From assembly GCA_022559985.1 (NCBI GenBank), contig JAFJTR010000066.1:108652-172651 (forward strand): a DNA stretch of 64,000 nt, written 5' to 3'. This DNA comes from Parastagonospora avenae f. sp. tritici 18332-5. Taxonomy: Eukaryota > Ascomycota > Dothideomycetes > Pleosporales > Phaeosphaeriaceae. This document shows, one piece after another, positions 44,489-55,718 of this stretch (its first letter is position 1; each line of letters opens with the position of its first letter). The notes under the pieces are model-generated. The model was not told where the DNA came from, searched no databases, and worked only from the letters and a program-made list of their open reading frames with translations. Made by a program: the position numbers and the translations under genes.

Positions 44489-45217
44489 CTACTTCCTATC
44501 CCACTTCCAGTGCGCGATATACTTGTAGAACCAATCTGCCTCCGCCAACGGCACATCTTTGAAAGATCTACTGCCACGAACACGTCGAAAGTAATCCGGC
44601 ACTTTCGTCTCGCCCAGAGTCATATGTCGCGCTGACATGATGAACTCCTCTAGGACTTGGCCAGCCTTATTTACCGCGTATTTCTCAACGCCGCTGTAGT
44701 CGATGAGCGTGATGTATGGCATGACGTGACCTCCGGCGCGGAGCATGATGTTCTCTCCGCTGCGTAGATAAACGTGACACAAACCGTTCAAGGGAGGAAA
44801 GCCGTTTGTGTAGCAGTTACCGAGAAGATAGCTAACGTGGTGGCGCTTGACCCAGTTCATGGTGTACCAGGTCAAGTCGGTGTCATGCTCGTATACTCTC
44901 GCGAGCGGATGACTGGTCTGTCCTTGCATGGCCTCGAGGTTGTCGAAGAAATCTTTAGTAACGAAGCGGGGCTTAGCTTTGGTGACAATCATGAGCGCTC
45001 TCCGCTCTTGATCAGGCTTGTTCTTGAGGATTGCGAAGACCGTCGCGCCATGCTTTCTCCGATGGACTGTCTTGATAGGAATCAGCTGAGCTTTCGCTGA
45101 CTGTGGCATGTTGATGGAAGTCATGGTTGATAGTTGAGGTCGAGGTTGAGGTCGGTGTTGCTGTCCTGGTAGGCTGTCAGTTCTTGTACATTTAGCTGGC
45201 TTTCGGATCGCAAACAT
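44489..45217 (-). CDS. Unknown 242-aa protein, intact
   Basis: A single exon runs from ATG 45217 to TAG 44489-44491. An internal ATG at 45124 (MTSINMPQSAKAQ) is an equally good start because the first 31 residues are low-complexity (GQQHRPQPRPQ). The remainder is well ordered with alternating hydrophobic residues: HGATVFAILKNKPDQERRAL, HDTDLTWYTMNWVKRHHVSY, GENIMLRAGGHVMPYITLID and WFYKYIAHWKWDRK at the end. There is no signal peptide or membrane segment, so it is probably cytosolic. It is one of the few small genes in this accessory region that is not broken. The family was not recognised. Confidence 0.7.
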   Translation of the reverse strand: MFAIRKPAKCTRTDSLPGQQHRPQPRPQLSTMTSINMPQSAKAQLIPIKTVHRRKHGATVFAILKNKPDQERRALMIVTKAKPRFVTKDFFDNLEAMQGQTSHPLARVYEHDTDLTWYTMNWVKRHHVSYLLGNCYTNGFPPLNGLCHVYLRSGENIMLRAGGHVMPYITLIDYSGVEKYAVNKAGQVLEEFIMSARHMTLGETKVPDYFRRVRGSRSFKDVPLAEADWFYKYIAHWKWDRK

Positions 45218-47553
45218 GCAAGGTGAATGACTAGGCGCCGTGACAATAGCTGAGACAGCTGTTCAGGTGACAATACAAACCCGATTTATTTTGTAACAGC
45301 TAGGCTCCACTTGCTTGAGCCTATCAACCTTCTGCTCTGTTCGCACGCTTGCGTCTTGCCAAAATCATCTACCACTGAGCTGTGCGTCCCGCGGATCTAG
45401 CCCGAAGAGAGTCACCAAACAACCTTCGGTGCCACGAACATTAGATTTAATCTGTTGCAGGTCGTTCAATCGCTTTTTGTGGCAGCTTCCAGCACCTTTA
45501 GCCTCGCAATGCGTTCCGAACCTGACTTAAACTGTTCTAGTTCCGTGAATAAGTCCAGCGTGGTAGGTGAATACTGAAAACCCAGTAAAATAAGACGACG
45601 TCATGTAAGAAATGAGTTTCAGACTGTTGAGAATGACATTTGTGAAGGGGCTCACTACAACATTGAACTGAGGTCAGGCTCCCGCACCTTCCTGTAAGTC
45701 CCAAAGAATTGCGGCCAACGAATCACGATTGCAGCATCACGAAGAACGCGATTGTCAGGAATAACACTCCGCCTGAAATTATCATCCGACATGTGCGCTT
45801 TCTGGTGAGGAATACCGTTATAAAACATGCATGGTGGCAGTGGCATTGCAAGTAGTTGTGCTAGCTCGCCCGAATCAGCATAGCGCCAAATCCAACTCTT
45901 TCCTTGGGCACGTGAGCCCGGGCAGCCTCAACCTCGCCAGCCCAGCATTTCGCTGCCAGCCGGTCGCAAATCAAGTCATCTTGATTTCGTCGCGTGTATC
46001 ACCATAAACTGTCACCATCTGCAGCTAGGATGCATCGAACAAATACACGCTGCAGGGCGATGTGTGTTCAGAACCCCTCATCTTCCATTCACTTTTCAGC
46101 GCACGCAAGCGCAGCTCTCACCCCAAAGGATCGCAGAGGTACAAGGAAGAGGCTGGGCATACATTATAAGGGGCGGTGACGGAGGCTCTGGGAAGCCAAT
46201 AGTTGCTCAGCTACGAGTTTGACTGTTCTCACATGGCCAGAGACTGCTGACAGTACGAGTTTGCGCGAGCGCTGCAGGGGGCTTGCAGAAGAAAACAGTT
46301 TGGTACTTCATATGAGATGAATAACACATAAACAGAGATAACGAGGCTATACGCGAATCATCCGCTCGATCGCCTGTTAGGCTGTGCTGAAGTCGGACCC
46401 TTTCTACTTGGCAATCCGGCTTTGCGGTCCATCATGTACGGTAGCCGGGCTCCAGGCTTCATCTGCGTATCGGTATCAAGCATATTCCCGGTCGTTTTCA
46501 GGGTTCTCCCAGCTATTCGGTCATGTTATCCGGCTAAATGTGGACAACTTCGTACGTTTCCTGCAGCTTACGGTGCGCATGGAACGACAAAGAACGACAC
46601 CCCACAGGTGCGGGATCTTCAAGCAAGGTGGAGTGGTCTTAATTCAAGTAAGCAGCTTCAAGACTCGCGCAAAAGAAGCATCGCCTAGGAGATCCATGAC
46701 TGGTCTGCTAACGTCTTGGTATATCGTGAGGCTGAACTCGCACTATGTCTCGGTCGCACCATCGACGGCTCGATATTACCTGGCGTCGATCTATCCTTCT
46801 CGAACCAGGAACGCGAGATCCACCCACGCCCAAGAATAGTTCTCTAGGGACTGTTGCACAAGCTGAACATGCATGTAAACTAGATTGCTGCATGCTTGTC
46901 TAATCGGTCCTTTCAACCGCTTGAAGGATCTCGAACAATGTTCAGCATGACACTCGTCTAATGTCACTAGAACCATACTAGAGAGATCTTCTTCCAAGAG
47001 AGGGCTTGTTGGAAGTAGACCTTCCAATTTCGACAGGCGCAGATTCATCACCACAACATCTCGCCACCTACCGGACATGTCTCCGAATGCTTTTGACTGC
47101 TGGAATTTGCCCGCAGATATTGCAAGACCTCTCACCACAGGCAACCTGCGGCAGCAATATGCAGCGCACAGTAAAGTACCCTCTGCAAGAGTCTGGTACC
47201 CCGTATTCGTTCCGGCAATACTCAGCGATCTGAGGCCCAGAGCTGACACAATTGAGTGAGCCAATCACGTCGAATTCATTGCGTTGCTTGGCTGTCAACT
47301 TTCAACAGGGTATGATTGCAGTCTTTCGTCAACAGGTCCCATGAATTGTGTGGCAACGTGGGTAAGCGCGACAGGTGCATCACGACAAGGCATCTGCATG
47401 GCAAAGTGCATTTGCGAGGGCTTCGTATTCATCTATACGCCGGTTCAACTTCTCAGAACGGCACAGGTGCCCGGCTGTCAATCTAATCTGCATCGTGAGT
47501 TTATTCTAGACTTGTTCTGATATCTCATCTATTACTTGTTGCACTTTTGAGAC
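45218..47553. other. Intergenic region upstream of the peroxidase
   Basis: About 2.3 kb without a supported gene. A 150-codon minus-strand frame at 46791-47264 has no ATG and was rejected. The last part is the peroxidase promoter. Confidence 0.4.
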
Positions 47554-47559
47554 TATAAG
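47554..47559 (+). promoter_or_regulatory. TATA box of the peroxidase gene
   Basis: TATAAG lies 86 bp before ATG 47645 in a clean C/T-rich context, a normal distance for a fungal TATA promoter with a leader of about 60 nt. Confidence 0.55.
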
Positions 47560-47644
47560 AAGCCATGCTATTCCTCAGTCTATCTACCCCATCACGCAGG
47601 TCACGTCCCACCAGTTTGTTCTACATTCGCTTCCTTCTGCTAAG

Positions 47645-48950
47645 ATGAAGACTCTTTCGTACTTCAACTATGCACTTCTTGCATGTGTGCCCCTCGTTGA
47701 CGCCCATCCGGGCATGGGCGAGAAGATGATGTTTGAGATGAAGCGCGCCGCAAACAAAGAAAAGCGAGCATCTTCAAAAGAGCTCATTGGCGATCTAGCA
47801 ACTCTGGCTGACTCCAAGCTCACCTCCATCGGCAAAGACATCAAAGCCATCATCACCGACCAGAAGAGCGCAGAGTCGCAAGACCGAGACACATCCATCC
47901 CAGCCGGAGCCATCGGCAGCGCAGCTTGCAAAGCCGACCTCTGCTGCCACTGGAAATGGCTTTCCTACGAGATGACCGCCAAATTCAACGGTACCTCCGG
48001 CCGCTGCAACAAATTCGCCCGTCAAGCCGTCCGCCTCGGTTTTCACGATGCAGGCGTATGGTCAAAGACAGCCGGCTACGGCGGCGCAGATGGCAGTAAG
48101 TCGCCCTTCACACTCTCCCCCATCCATCCCACATCCTAACCCCCTTAGGCCTCCTCCTCAGCAACGAAATGTCGCGCACCGACAACAACGGGCTCTCTCA
48201 AATCGCCGAGCAAACCAAAAAATGGTACACCAAATACAACCAATACGGCCTCTCCATGGCCGACATCATCCAATTCGGCGCAAACGTCGCTACCGTCGTG
48301 TGTCCCCTCGGCCCACGCATCCGCACCTTCGTGGGGCGCAAGGACAACTCCAAAGCCGGGCCCACCGGCCTCCTGCCCAGCGAGACGGACTCCGCAGACA
48401 CCCTGCTGAAGCTCTTCTCCGCAAAGACCATCGACGCGCACGACCTCGTCGCGCTGGTGGGCGCGCACACGACGTCGCAGCAGCACTTTGTCGACACGAG
48501 CAGGAGCGGGGATCCGCAGGATAGTTCGCCAGGCGTGTGGGACATGGCGTTTTATCCGCAGACGAGCAACACGAGCCCACCAAGGGTGTTGAAGTTTCAG
48601 AGCGATGTGAATTTAGCAAAGGATAGTAGGACGATTGGCGAGTGGCAGGAGTTTAGTGATCGGAATAGTGGGCAGAATCATTGGAATGAGGTAGGTCGTG
48701 TTCGTTTGATGCGGGAACCGAAGGCTGACTTTTGATACAGGACTATGCAAAGGCGTACACGAGATTGTCGATGCTGGGGGTTAATAATATCAATGATTTG
48801 AAGGAGTGTACGAAGGTTTTGCCGCCGGCGCGCACGTCGTTTGTCAATGAGGATCAGGTGGTGTTGGATATGTGGTTGCAGGGGCAGTTTGATCAGTTGA
48901 ATGATATGGTTGATGATGCTATTCAACTCACTGGGGTGGTCAGCGGATGA
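47645..48950 (+). CDS. Secreted class II heme peroxidase (ligninase-like family)
   Basis: Exons 47645-48095, 48149-48690 and 48741-48950 (introns 53 and 50 nt) encode 400 aa. The signal peptide is MKTLSYFNYALLACVPLVDA. A Lys-rich pro-segment with KR pairs (notably K40-R41) suggests Kex2-type processing. The peroxidase fold follows, with distal Arg130 and His134 in RLGFHDAG and proximal His257 in LVALVGAHTTSQQHF. Calcium-site residues (GFHDAG...GGADGS) and paired Cys are in place. The enzyme should use H2O2 to oxidise phenolic or other substrates outside the cell. Whether it has the Mn site or surface Trp of true lignin-degrading enzymes was not established. Ascomycete members of this family usually lack them. 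It has its own TATA box and no peroxidase neighbours. Confidence 0.92.
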
Positions 48951-49577
48951 TGGATTCGTAGGACATATCAGCGAGTTTGGGGGCGGCGATGCTAGCTATA
49001 TACTGTTTATCTTAGAGTACAATTAAGTTTGACTTCTCATACTGCTGTTAGCTCTGTTTGTGCTATGGAGGCTGCGTGTTATTGGAAAGCTCGTCTCTGA
49101 TTTCGCAGTCACGCTGTTTGATATCCTCCGTGAATTCTTCGAGGTAACGGCTTTCTCACACGCTCAGACTGGAGCGCGCCCAGTGAGGTTGTACTTGTTC
49201 CATTTGCGTTACTCTGCCGTGTGATAGCTTCATCGTCAGTCGGCTGCTTGGGGTTGGAGTGTTGGAATCCAAACACTGTAGCCGCACCCGTAGTGATCAC
49301 TTCGAAGTTACTGAAGAACCACTGGTATAAGCCGCTGTCAATGAAAGCAGTAGTACAATACTCTAACAGGGTCTGGAATCCAAACTTGACGTTCGATTCC
49401 TTCCCGCATTTCAGTTAAGTCCGACTCACTCCCATGACTCTGTTTGCAAGGCAGCCCGCCACTAGACCTCCGCGATCACAACACCTCCCGCTCAACGAAC
49501 GAAATCTCTACCAAACACCCTCAACTCATTTCCCTCAACTCCCAACTACCTGCAACATTGGACTCCAATCGCGCACC
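48951..49577. other. Intergenic region
   Basis: These 627 bp separate the peroxidase from the kinase-like gene. The last 140 bp are C/A-rich like a leader. An upstream in-frame ATG at 49434 exists but adds a low-complexity extension. Confidence 0.4.
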
Positions 49578-50883
49578 ATGTCCCTAGCAAGTACCTCCCC
49601 AGCGCCAACTCCCCCACCCCATCTCTTCCGCCTGGTCAAGCGTCTCTCGCCGACTACATACCTCTGTCTACCGCGGGCCATCAACCTCTCCCAAGCCGCG
49701 CTCCCCATCAGCAGCGCACTAACGGCATTCACGACGCTCCCCAACGACAATGTGCACATGCAGCAGCAAGCGTGGAACGTCTCGTATTCGTGGAACGACG
49801 TGCTGGTCTGGATGATGCAGCACAACGGTTCCAGCCTGCTATCTACCCGCGTGCGCGACTTGCTACTGCAAGTTTAAGTCGTGAAGATGGGCGATGGGGT
49901 TCGTCAGGAGTGCGATGCCCTCGAGGAGGTGAACCAGATTGAGGCGTCGTCGCTGCATGTGAGCATGATGGTCAAGTCGCAGCTCACAGGCGCGCCTGAG
50001 AGCACGTGGGTGGTGATGGCGCCTGTGTTTGGATTGACGGTGGAGGCGTATGGTAAGAAAGAGGAGGAGACGGGAGGAATGGCGGATTGGATGGTGGCGC
50101 ACATCCTCCTTGCTTTGCTCGACTCGGTGGCGCATATGCATGCCTTTGGCGTGGTATATCTGGCGCTGACGAGTGCGGATGTCATGCTGGATATCTACGC
50201 ACAGGTGGTTTGGCATCGATTCCGCGGATATCCTGATGACGCTGTGTCGTCCTTCGCTGTCGTCGAGCCTGCCGATGCAGCTGGAGAAGGGAAGGACGCG
50301 ATGGCGCTTCTTCTCGTGATGGAAGAGGTTATCGCGGAATGGAGCGCTTCTCCATCCTTTTTCAGGTATGCTGAAGAGGGTGACGCGGAGATGGTGACAG
50401 ATGACCCGATTTTGCTTGCTCTGCACGACGTCCGTCGCTTACTCGCCACACCGTCTGCTTCTCTGGTGAACATCCGGGCGCAGCTCCAAGCCAGGCTCAT
50501 TGACATCCGCACCAGTGGTCCAGCACAGCTTCCACGCACCACTTACCAGCGTCTGCGCTCGGATCTTGCTACGCTTGCTGAGTTCGAGCACGCTTTGCGT
50601 GAACCAACGGTAATCAAGTTCGAGGATAGGCATCAAGACTTCATCGAGCTTGTGGCGGACGAGCCAGTGGAGATGGGTACTGGAGGACATGCGGGAATGA
50701 AGACAAAGCGGATCGTGGTGATGAGGTTCGCAACGAAGAAGAGCGAGCATTGGCGTGGCTGAGGAGGAGCAAGAGGGCACGGATGCGGATGGAGACTTTG
50801 AGTGGGATGATGGATATGAGATGATGGTTGATGTGGCGGATCCTATGCTTCCTGCACAACCCCAGAGCATCTTCGGAGATTAA
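49578..50883 (+). pseudogene. Protein-kinase-like gene with in-frame TAA and 3' frameshifts
   Basis: From ATG 49578 (MSLASTSPAPTPP) the frame runs to TAA 49875-49877 and resumes at once in the same frame (VVKMGDGVRQECDALEEVNQ). The pattern resembles a kinase: VVK as the strand-3 lysine, ECDALEE as the C helix, WVVMAPVFGLTVEAY as the hinge and HILLALLDSVAHMHAFGVVYL as the E helix. The HRD and DFG motifs are replaced (YLALTSADVMLD, VWHRFRGY), so even the intact form would be a pseudokinase. After about 50690 the protein-like reading moves to a second frame (NEDKADRGDEVRNEEERALAW) and after about 50757 to a third (AEEEQEGTDADGDFEWDDG), ending at TAA 50881-50883 after SIFGD. CAA would fit the TAA position. 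Decay or several indel errors are possible. Confidence 0.55.
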
Positions 50884-51011
50884 GAATGCATATGAGAAGA
50901 GATCAGGGATGATGAAAGGAGGAAATGGAGAGTTTGAGTCCTTCTTACAGCTCCGGTGCTCTTGGCCTTGGTCCGGTATTGGAAAATAAGCTACGAATCG
51001 AAAAGATAACA

Positions 51012-51612
51012 TCACAACCATTCCTTGGGCACAGCTCTTTCTGACCACGTCCTTTCGCTCTCCCATGCCAGCCAATCTGATCGCGTTGTCGGTAGAAGAC
51101 CCATGCCGTTGACTTTCCAGATGCCGAGACCTAACATCAGCATGTTGCAGAGAATGTAGATGATCTTGACGCCAATCAACCGTCCCGAAGTGCCAGGCGT
51201 CTCATAAGGAGCGAATGTGCGTTGCAGGGCAAGAACAGCCATAACAGGCGTCTTGAAGAGCGAGTAGACCATGAAGATGGAGAAGATCTGGAGTGTGTTG
51301 CCGGTCATGTACATTCCTGGCGTGTGTTAGTGGTTCGTGGCTTCTTCATGTGAGAGATGACGCACCGAAAGCGTTCATAGGCAGCTGCTTAGCGGGGCCA
51401 ATTGCGACTTCCCACGCCTTCTTCATCTTGAGCGTGTCCATCTCCTCTGGCGTTGGCGGCTTGCGTGCCGTCTTGGATGACTGTGCGCGCTCCTTCTTGG
51501 TCATGGCCGCCGTGTAGCCTGACGGGTCGGGCAGGGATGGATTCTTCGACTTTGCAGGTGATGAGTTGAGGTCGAGCACCCATTGCGGGGGCGGTGGAGG
51601 TGCGGTGGACAT
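51012..51612 (-). CDS. EMC4: ER membrane protein complex subunit 4
   Basis: Exon 1 is 51612-51366 and exon 2 is 51316-51012, separated by a 49-nt intron (donor GTGCGT, branch ACTAAC, acceptor GCCAG), for 183 aa in frame. The N-terminal 85 residues are cytosolic and polar (MSTAPPPPPQWVLDL, KTARKPPTPEEMDTLKMKK). MNAFGMYMTGNTLQIFSIFM and the next stretch form the first membrane segment. A second follows at GVKIIYILCNMLMLGLGIW, and the tail is hydrophilic. This matches EMC4 in order and length. The EMC inserts tail-anchored and multi-pass proteins into the ER membrane. The gene is divergent from the AP-2 beta gene, with 447 bp between the ATGs. Confidence 0.95.
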
Positions 51613-52059
51613 TTCTGGGGTTGTTTATGGTTGCCAGCGACGAAAGTGTTTGTTCTTCACGTGCTTCTCGAATTGTGAGGTTGGTGATGTAGGCGCCAGG
51701 TCCAGCAGTTGTCGCTGAGAGGTCCACTTGGAGCGGGCTTGGCAGAAGCACGTTCCCTTCTCCGCGAGACCTCCGTGTCCCTGTCCGTCGAGATCCCCAA
51801 AAGTTCACCTCACATTGATTCCGATCCAAATCAGCTTCCCCGCCTGTCAAGACGCCCAATAGACATGCGCGACGTCATATAAGCCATCACCGAGCGAATC
51901 GCCAATCTTCCAGCGCATATAACCCCCGAACACGGCAAAGAGGGGGCGCTAGCCTGCCTGAGAGGGGAGCGATATCTGGTCTGGGGTGTGCCACGGCAGG
52001 CACATGCAGTGAGGAGACGCCCAACCTTGGAACCTGCCACGCGACATAGATAGCCCATC
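51613..52059. promoter_or_regulatory. Divergent promoter between EMC4 and APL1
   Basis: The 447-bp spacer must carry both promoters. No TATA box or repeat is evident. Its length is almost the same as that of the BBC1-RTR1 spacer, which is probably chance. Confidence 0.55.
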
Positions 52060-54481
52060 ATGAGCCAGGGTGGCCAAGATGCGAAGCTCTTTGCGAGGGT
52101 ACGTTCATGTTCCCTGTACACCAATTATACCACTCCCGTAGCTGCCCATCATCATACACCTTCCTCCGCATGTACTCTCCACTGTTTCCCTACTTGAACT
52201 CGGGCGTCGCTTCCAAACGCGTGGCGATTGCAGCAGAGGTAGACGCCCCTCGGAAGCTATCGTTGCCACGCCATGGCCATGTTCTTTGCATATACATTTG
52301 ACCACACCCGCTCACATGCGCTTCGCACACAACAGGGTAAAGTCGCTGAGCTCCGTCTCGAGCTGAACAGCGGAGGCAAGAAGGACAAGAACTTTTCCGC
52401 GAAGAAGACGGCCCTCAAGAAGATCGTCGCCAACATGACCATGAGCAACAACGACATGGTCGCGCTCTTTCCAGACATCGTGGGCTGCATGCACATACAG
52501 AGCTTGGAGATTAAGAAGATGTGAGTACTGAAGCACCGTTGGAGAAGGCGCGAGGCTGATAACGGCAGGTGCTTCTTGTACTTGGTCAACTATGCCAGGA
52601 TAAAACCCGACATTGCGCTCAAGGCGCTGCCCATCATACAGGAAGACATGCACGACAACAACCCGCTAGTACGAGCACTGGCCCTACGAACCATGTCTTA
52701 CGTCCACGTCCGCGAATTCGTCGAAGCGACCGTTCCCCATCTGAAGAACCTCCTCAAGGACGCGGATCCATACGTCCGGAAGACGGCCGCCTTCTGTGTC
52801 GCGAAGCTTTACGACCACGACAGGCACCTCGTGGAGAATTCGGATTTGATCGACAAGCTCAATGGCATGTTGAGAGACGAGAACCCCACGGTTGTTTCCA
52901 GCGCACTGGCAGGACTGATGGACATTTGGGAGCGAAGCGAGAACATCAAGCTCACCATCGACTACGCCAGCGCCTCCAAGATTGTTTCCATCTTACCAGA
53001 CTGCTCCGAGTGGGGCCAAACCTATATCCTGGAAGCCATGATGAACTATGTCCCACAAGACACAGCAGAAGCCGCTCTTCTTGCTGAGCGCATATCACCG
53101 CGCCTCTCACATTCAAACTCAGCCGTCGTGCTTACCTGCATACGCGTCATTTTATATCTCATGAACTACATACCCGACCAGAAAGTAATATCGTCATTGT
53201 GTAATAAGCTCTCCCCACCCCTGGTCACACTTCTCTCCAAGGGTCCGGAAATCCAGTATCTGGCCCTGCGCAACGCGCTTCTCATCCTCCAGCGACGGCC
53301 GGATGTCTTGCGAAACGACATTCGCGTCTTCTTCTGTAAATATAACGACCCTATATACGTCAAGGTCACAAAGCTTGAACTCATCTTTATGCTGGCGACG
53401 GAGAAGAACATCAAGGAGGTGTTGACCGAGTTGTCTGAGTACGTCCTGCATTTCGATTCATTGAATTTTGGCTAATTATCCTAGATACGCCACCGAGATT
53501 GACGTAGACTTTGTACGAAAGTCGGTCCGCGCCATTGGCAAACTCGCCATCAAGATCGCGCCAGCAGCACAGCTATGCATCAGCACACTTCTTCAGTTGG
53601 TCAGCACAAAGGTCTCTTACATCGTGCAAGAAGCCACTGTGGTCATTCGTAACATCTTCCGCAAATACCCCAACCAGTACGAATCCATCATCTCGACCCT
53701 ATGCGAGAATCTCGATTCACTAGACGAGCCCGAGGCCAAAGCTGCCATGATCTGGGTCATTGGCCAATACGCCGACCGAATAGAAGATTCGGACGTCTTG
53801 CTTGAAGACTTCCTCGACACCTTCCAAGATGAGACCCACGAGGTACAACTTGCCCTTCTCACCGCGACTGTCAAGCTCTTCATCCAACGCCCAACACGCG
53901 GCTCCTCACTCGTACCAAGAGTTCTGAAATGGGCTACAGAGGAAACAGACAACCCAGATCTTCGCGATCGCGGCTACATGTATTGGCGACTTTTGTCCTC
54001 TGCTCCCGAGGAAGCTAAGAAAGTCGTCATGGGTGAGAAGCCTGCCATCACAGCAGAAGAATCCGAGAAGCTGGACCCGTCAACGTTGGAGGAGATGTGT
54101 CTCAACGTTGGCACTCTCGCAACCGTCTACCTCAAACCCGTCAACCAAGTCTTCCGCAGCGCCCGACCGAGAAAACTGCAAGAATCGCCGGCACTGCAAC
54201 GACATGAGCTGCCGACGGTAAAAGCTGCGCAACAAGCTCGTGAGCGTGCGGCTGCGGATCGTTCGCGACTGGACACCACGAATGGCAACGGCATGGCTTC
54301 GGCGGTCAGCGATGCGGACATGTACTTCGCGAGTGTGGGCAGGCAGAGTACGTTTGGTGGAAGTCCTGTGAATGAAGATGGAGGAGCATTCGGAAGTGGG
54401 TGGGTTGTTAATCAGAATGCGCCGCAACAGATGGTGTTGAGTCCGGCTGGGACGGATGGGAATCAAGATTTGCTGCTTTAG
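52060..54481 (+). CDS. APL1: AP-2 adaptor complex beta subunit (beta-adaptin)
   Basis: Four exons (52060-52098, 52336-52520, 52569-53438, 53485-54481) give 696 aa. Exon 1 encodes only MSQGGQDAKLFAR. The first intron is long (237 nt); the others are 48 and 46 nt. The protein is a beta-adaptin trunk of HEAT-like repeats, with MTMSNNDMVALFPDIVGCM, MCFLYLVNYARIKPD, DPYVRKTAAFCVAKLYDHD and DNPDLRDRGYMYWRLLSS. The MSxxKxFAR start and LDPSTLEEMCLNVGTLATVYL fit yeast Apl1 (AP-2 beta) better than Apl2 (AP-1 beta). The C-terminal ear seen in animals is absent, as usual for fungal Apl1. AP-2 selects cargo at the plasma membrane for endocytosis, which links it functionally to BBC1 earlier in the window. 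Confidence 0.95.
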
Positions 54482-54831
54482 ATGGGAATCGGGGTACATA
54501 CATGGCAATGACGATAGTGCTTCCTGGATATCTTTAATGAGGTTGAGAGGGATGTCGAGGTAAGTAGAAGTAATCAAGGAAACTTTCAATTGATCAACTA
54601 CTTCCAGGGAAACCACCAAAGCCACACAAAATGCAAAGTGACAAGTCGCTCCCATCCCAAACCCATTCTCCACCCAACCCCCTATTTTAATTCCTCATCG
54701 TCAAACTCAAACAACCCCTCCTCCCCCTCACTCTCTTCTCCCGCTAACTGACCGTCAGGCAGGGTACTTGTACCCCTAAGAAGCTCAATTAGCACAAGTA
54801 TCCTCATCCCTGTTAGAGTCCACAAGTGAAA
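54482..54831. other. Convergent intergenic region
   Basis: These 350 bp lie between the 3' ends of APL1 and the DUF1774 gene and hold both terminators. Nothing else is seen. Confidence 0.5.
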
Positions 54832-55718
54832 TTACTCATCAGCCAACAACGGAGCGCGTTCGCGATCTTCGCTCACAATCTGCCCGCGCGGGAAGGGGTC
54901 CTTCCCAAGCAGACCCGGCAGCCCAACCGCAGTGCTGAGCACGAACAACAGCCCGCCGATGGTGAAGGCGAAAACCCACTGCAGCTGGAGCACATGCGGG
55001 CGCGTGAGGAATTGGCCTACGCCAGTGGCTTTGGAAGTAGTATTAGCTTTTCGCTTCATGGAAGTAAGAAGGCAGGGAGGGACTTACAAAACGCCAACAC
55101 GCTCATCGCATACCCCATGGTGTAGTCCTTGTACGCCGCCAAGAAGAAGATTCCATACCCCGCCCAGCCCCAGATAAACACATTCGCAACGATGCGCGCG
55201 ACGAAGCCATTGTGCGTCACCGCGAGTGCGCCGCACCAATACAGCGCGGCGAAATTCCACGCCAGCGGGCCAGACACAACACCCAAGTGCATGAAGCGCG
55301 GCGTCGTCGAGTGCCGGAAGTACAGAAAACTCAGGTTGAAGAAATTGATGACTAGCAGCAGTTCGGCGAGGACGTAGTGGCTGCGCACAAACAAGTGCAC
55401 GAAGCCGAAGAGAAGGAGGTTGGACGCGACGAAGTGCGATGCTACGGCCGTGGCGGCGGCTGCGTGCGCCGTGTACAGCGAGTATTGGTAGGCGAGCTGC
55501 AGCGCGAAGAGCAGCAGGATGTAGATTGATGTGAAGATGCTGGACTGCGCAAAGGGCGTGGCGTGGTTGTGGTGCCAGAACCTGCCGTCGTGGGTGGAGG
55601 GCGCGTTGAAGGTGTAGTAGAAAGCCGTGATCAGCAGAAGGAGGTACGAAACCGTGGTGGAGATCTTGGTCAATAGCAAGGACCTGCCAGATGAGGTGTT
55701 GGATTCGGAGTCCGCCAT
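54832..55718 (-). CDS. DUF1774-family multi-pass membrane protein
   Basis: Exon 1 is 55718-55088 and exon 2 is 55028-54832, with a 59-nt intron (donor GTAAGT, acceptor CAAAG), for 275 aa. The start MADSESNTSSGRSLL is polar and is followed by about seven hydrophobic segments, for example TTVSYLLLLITAFYYTFN, FTSIYILLLFALQLAYQ, VANVFIWGWAGYGIFFLAA and WVFAFTIGGLLFVLSTAVG. The short tail is charged and ends RERAPLLADE. The order and the FNAPSTHDGRFWHH loop fit the fungal DUF1774 family, whose function is not known. The ERxPLL-like tail could be a sorting signal of the acidic dileucine type, which is an inference. Confidence 0.85.

Noticed and set aside
46791..47264. Minus-strand frame of about 157 codons
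   Set aside because: It has no ATG at its start, no recognisable domain, and a competing frame of similar quality.
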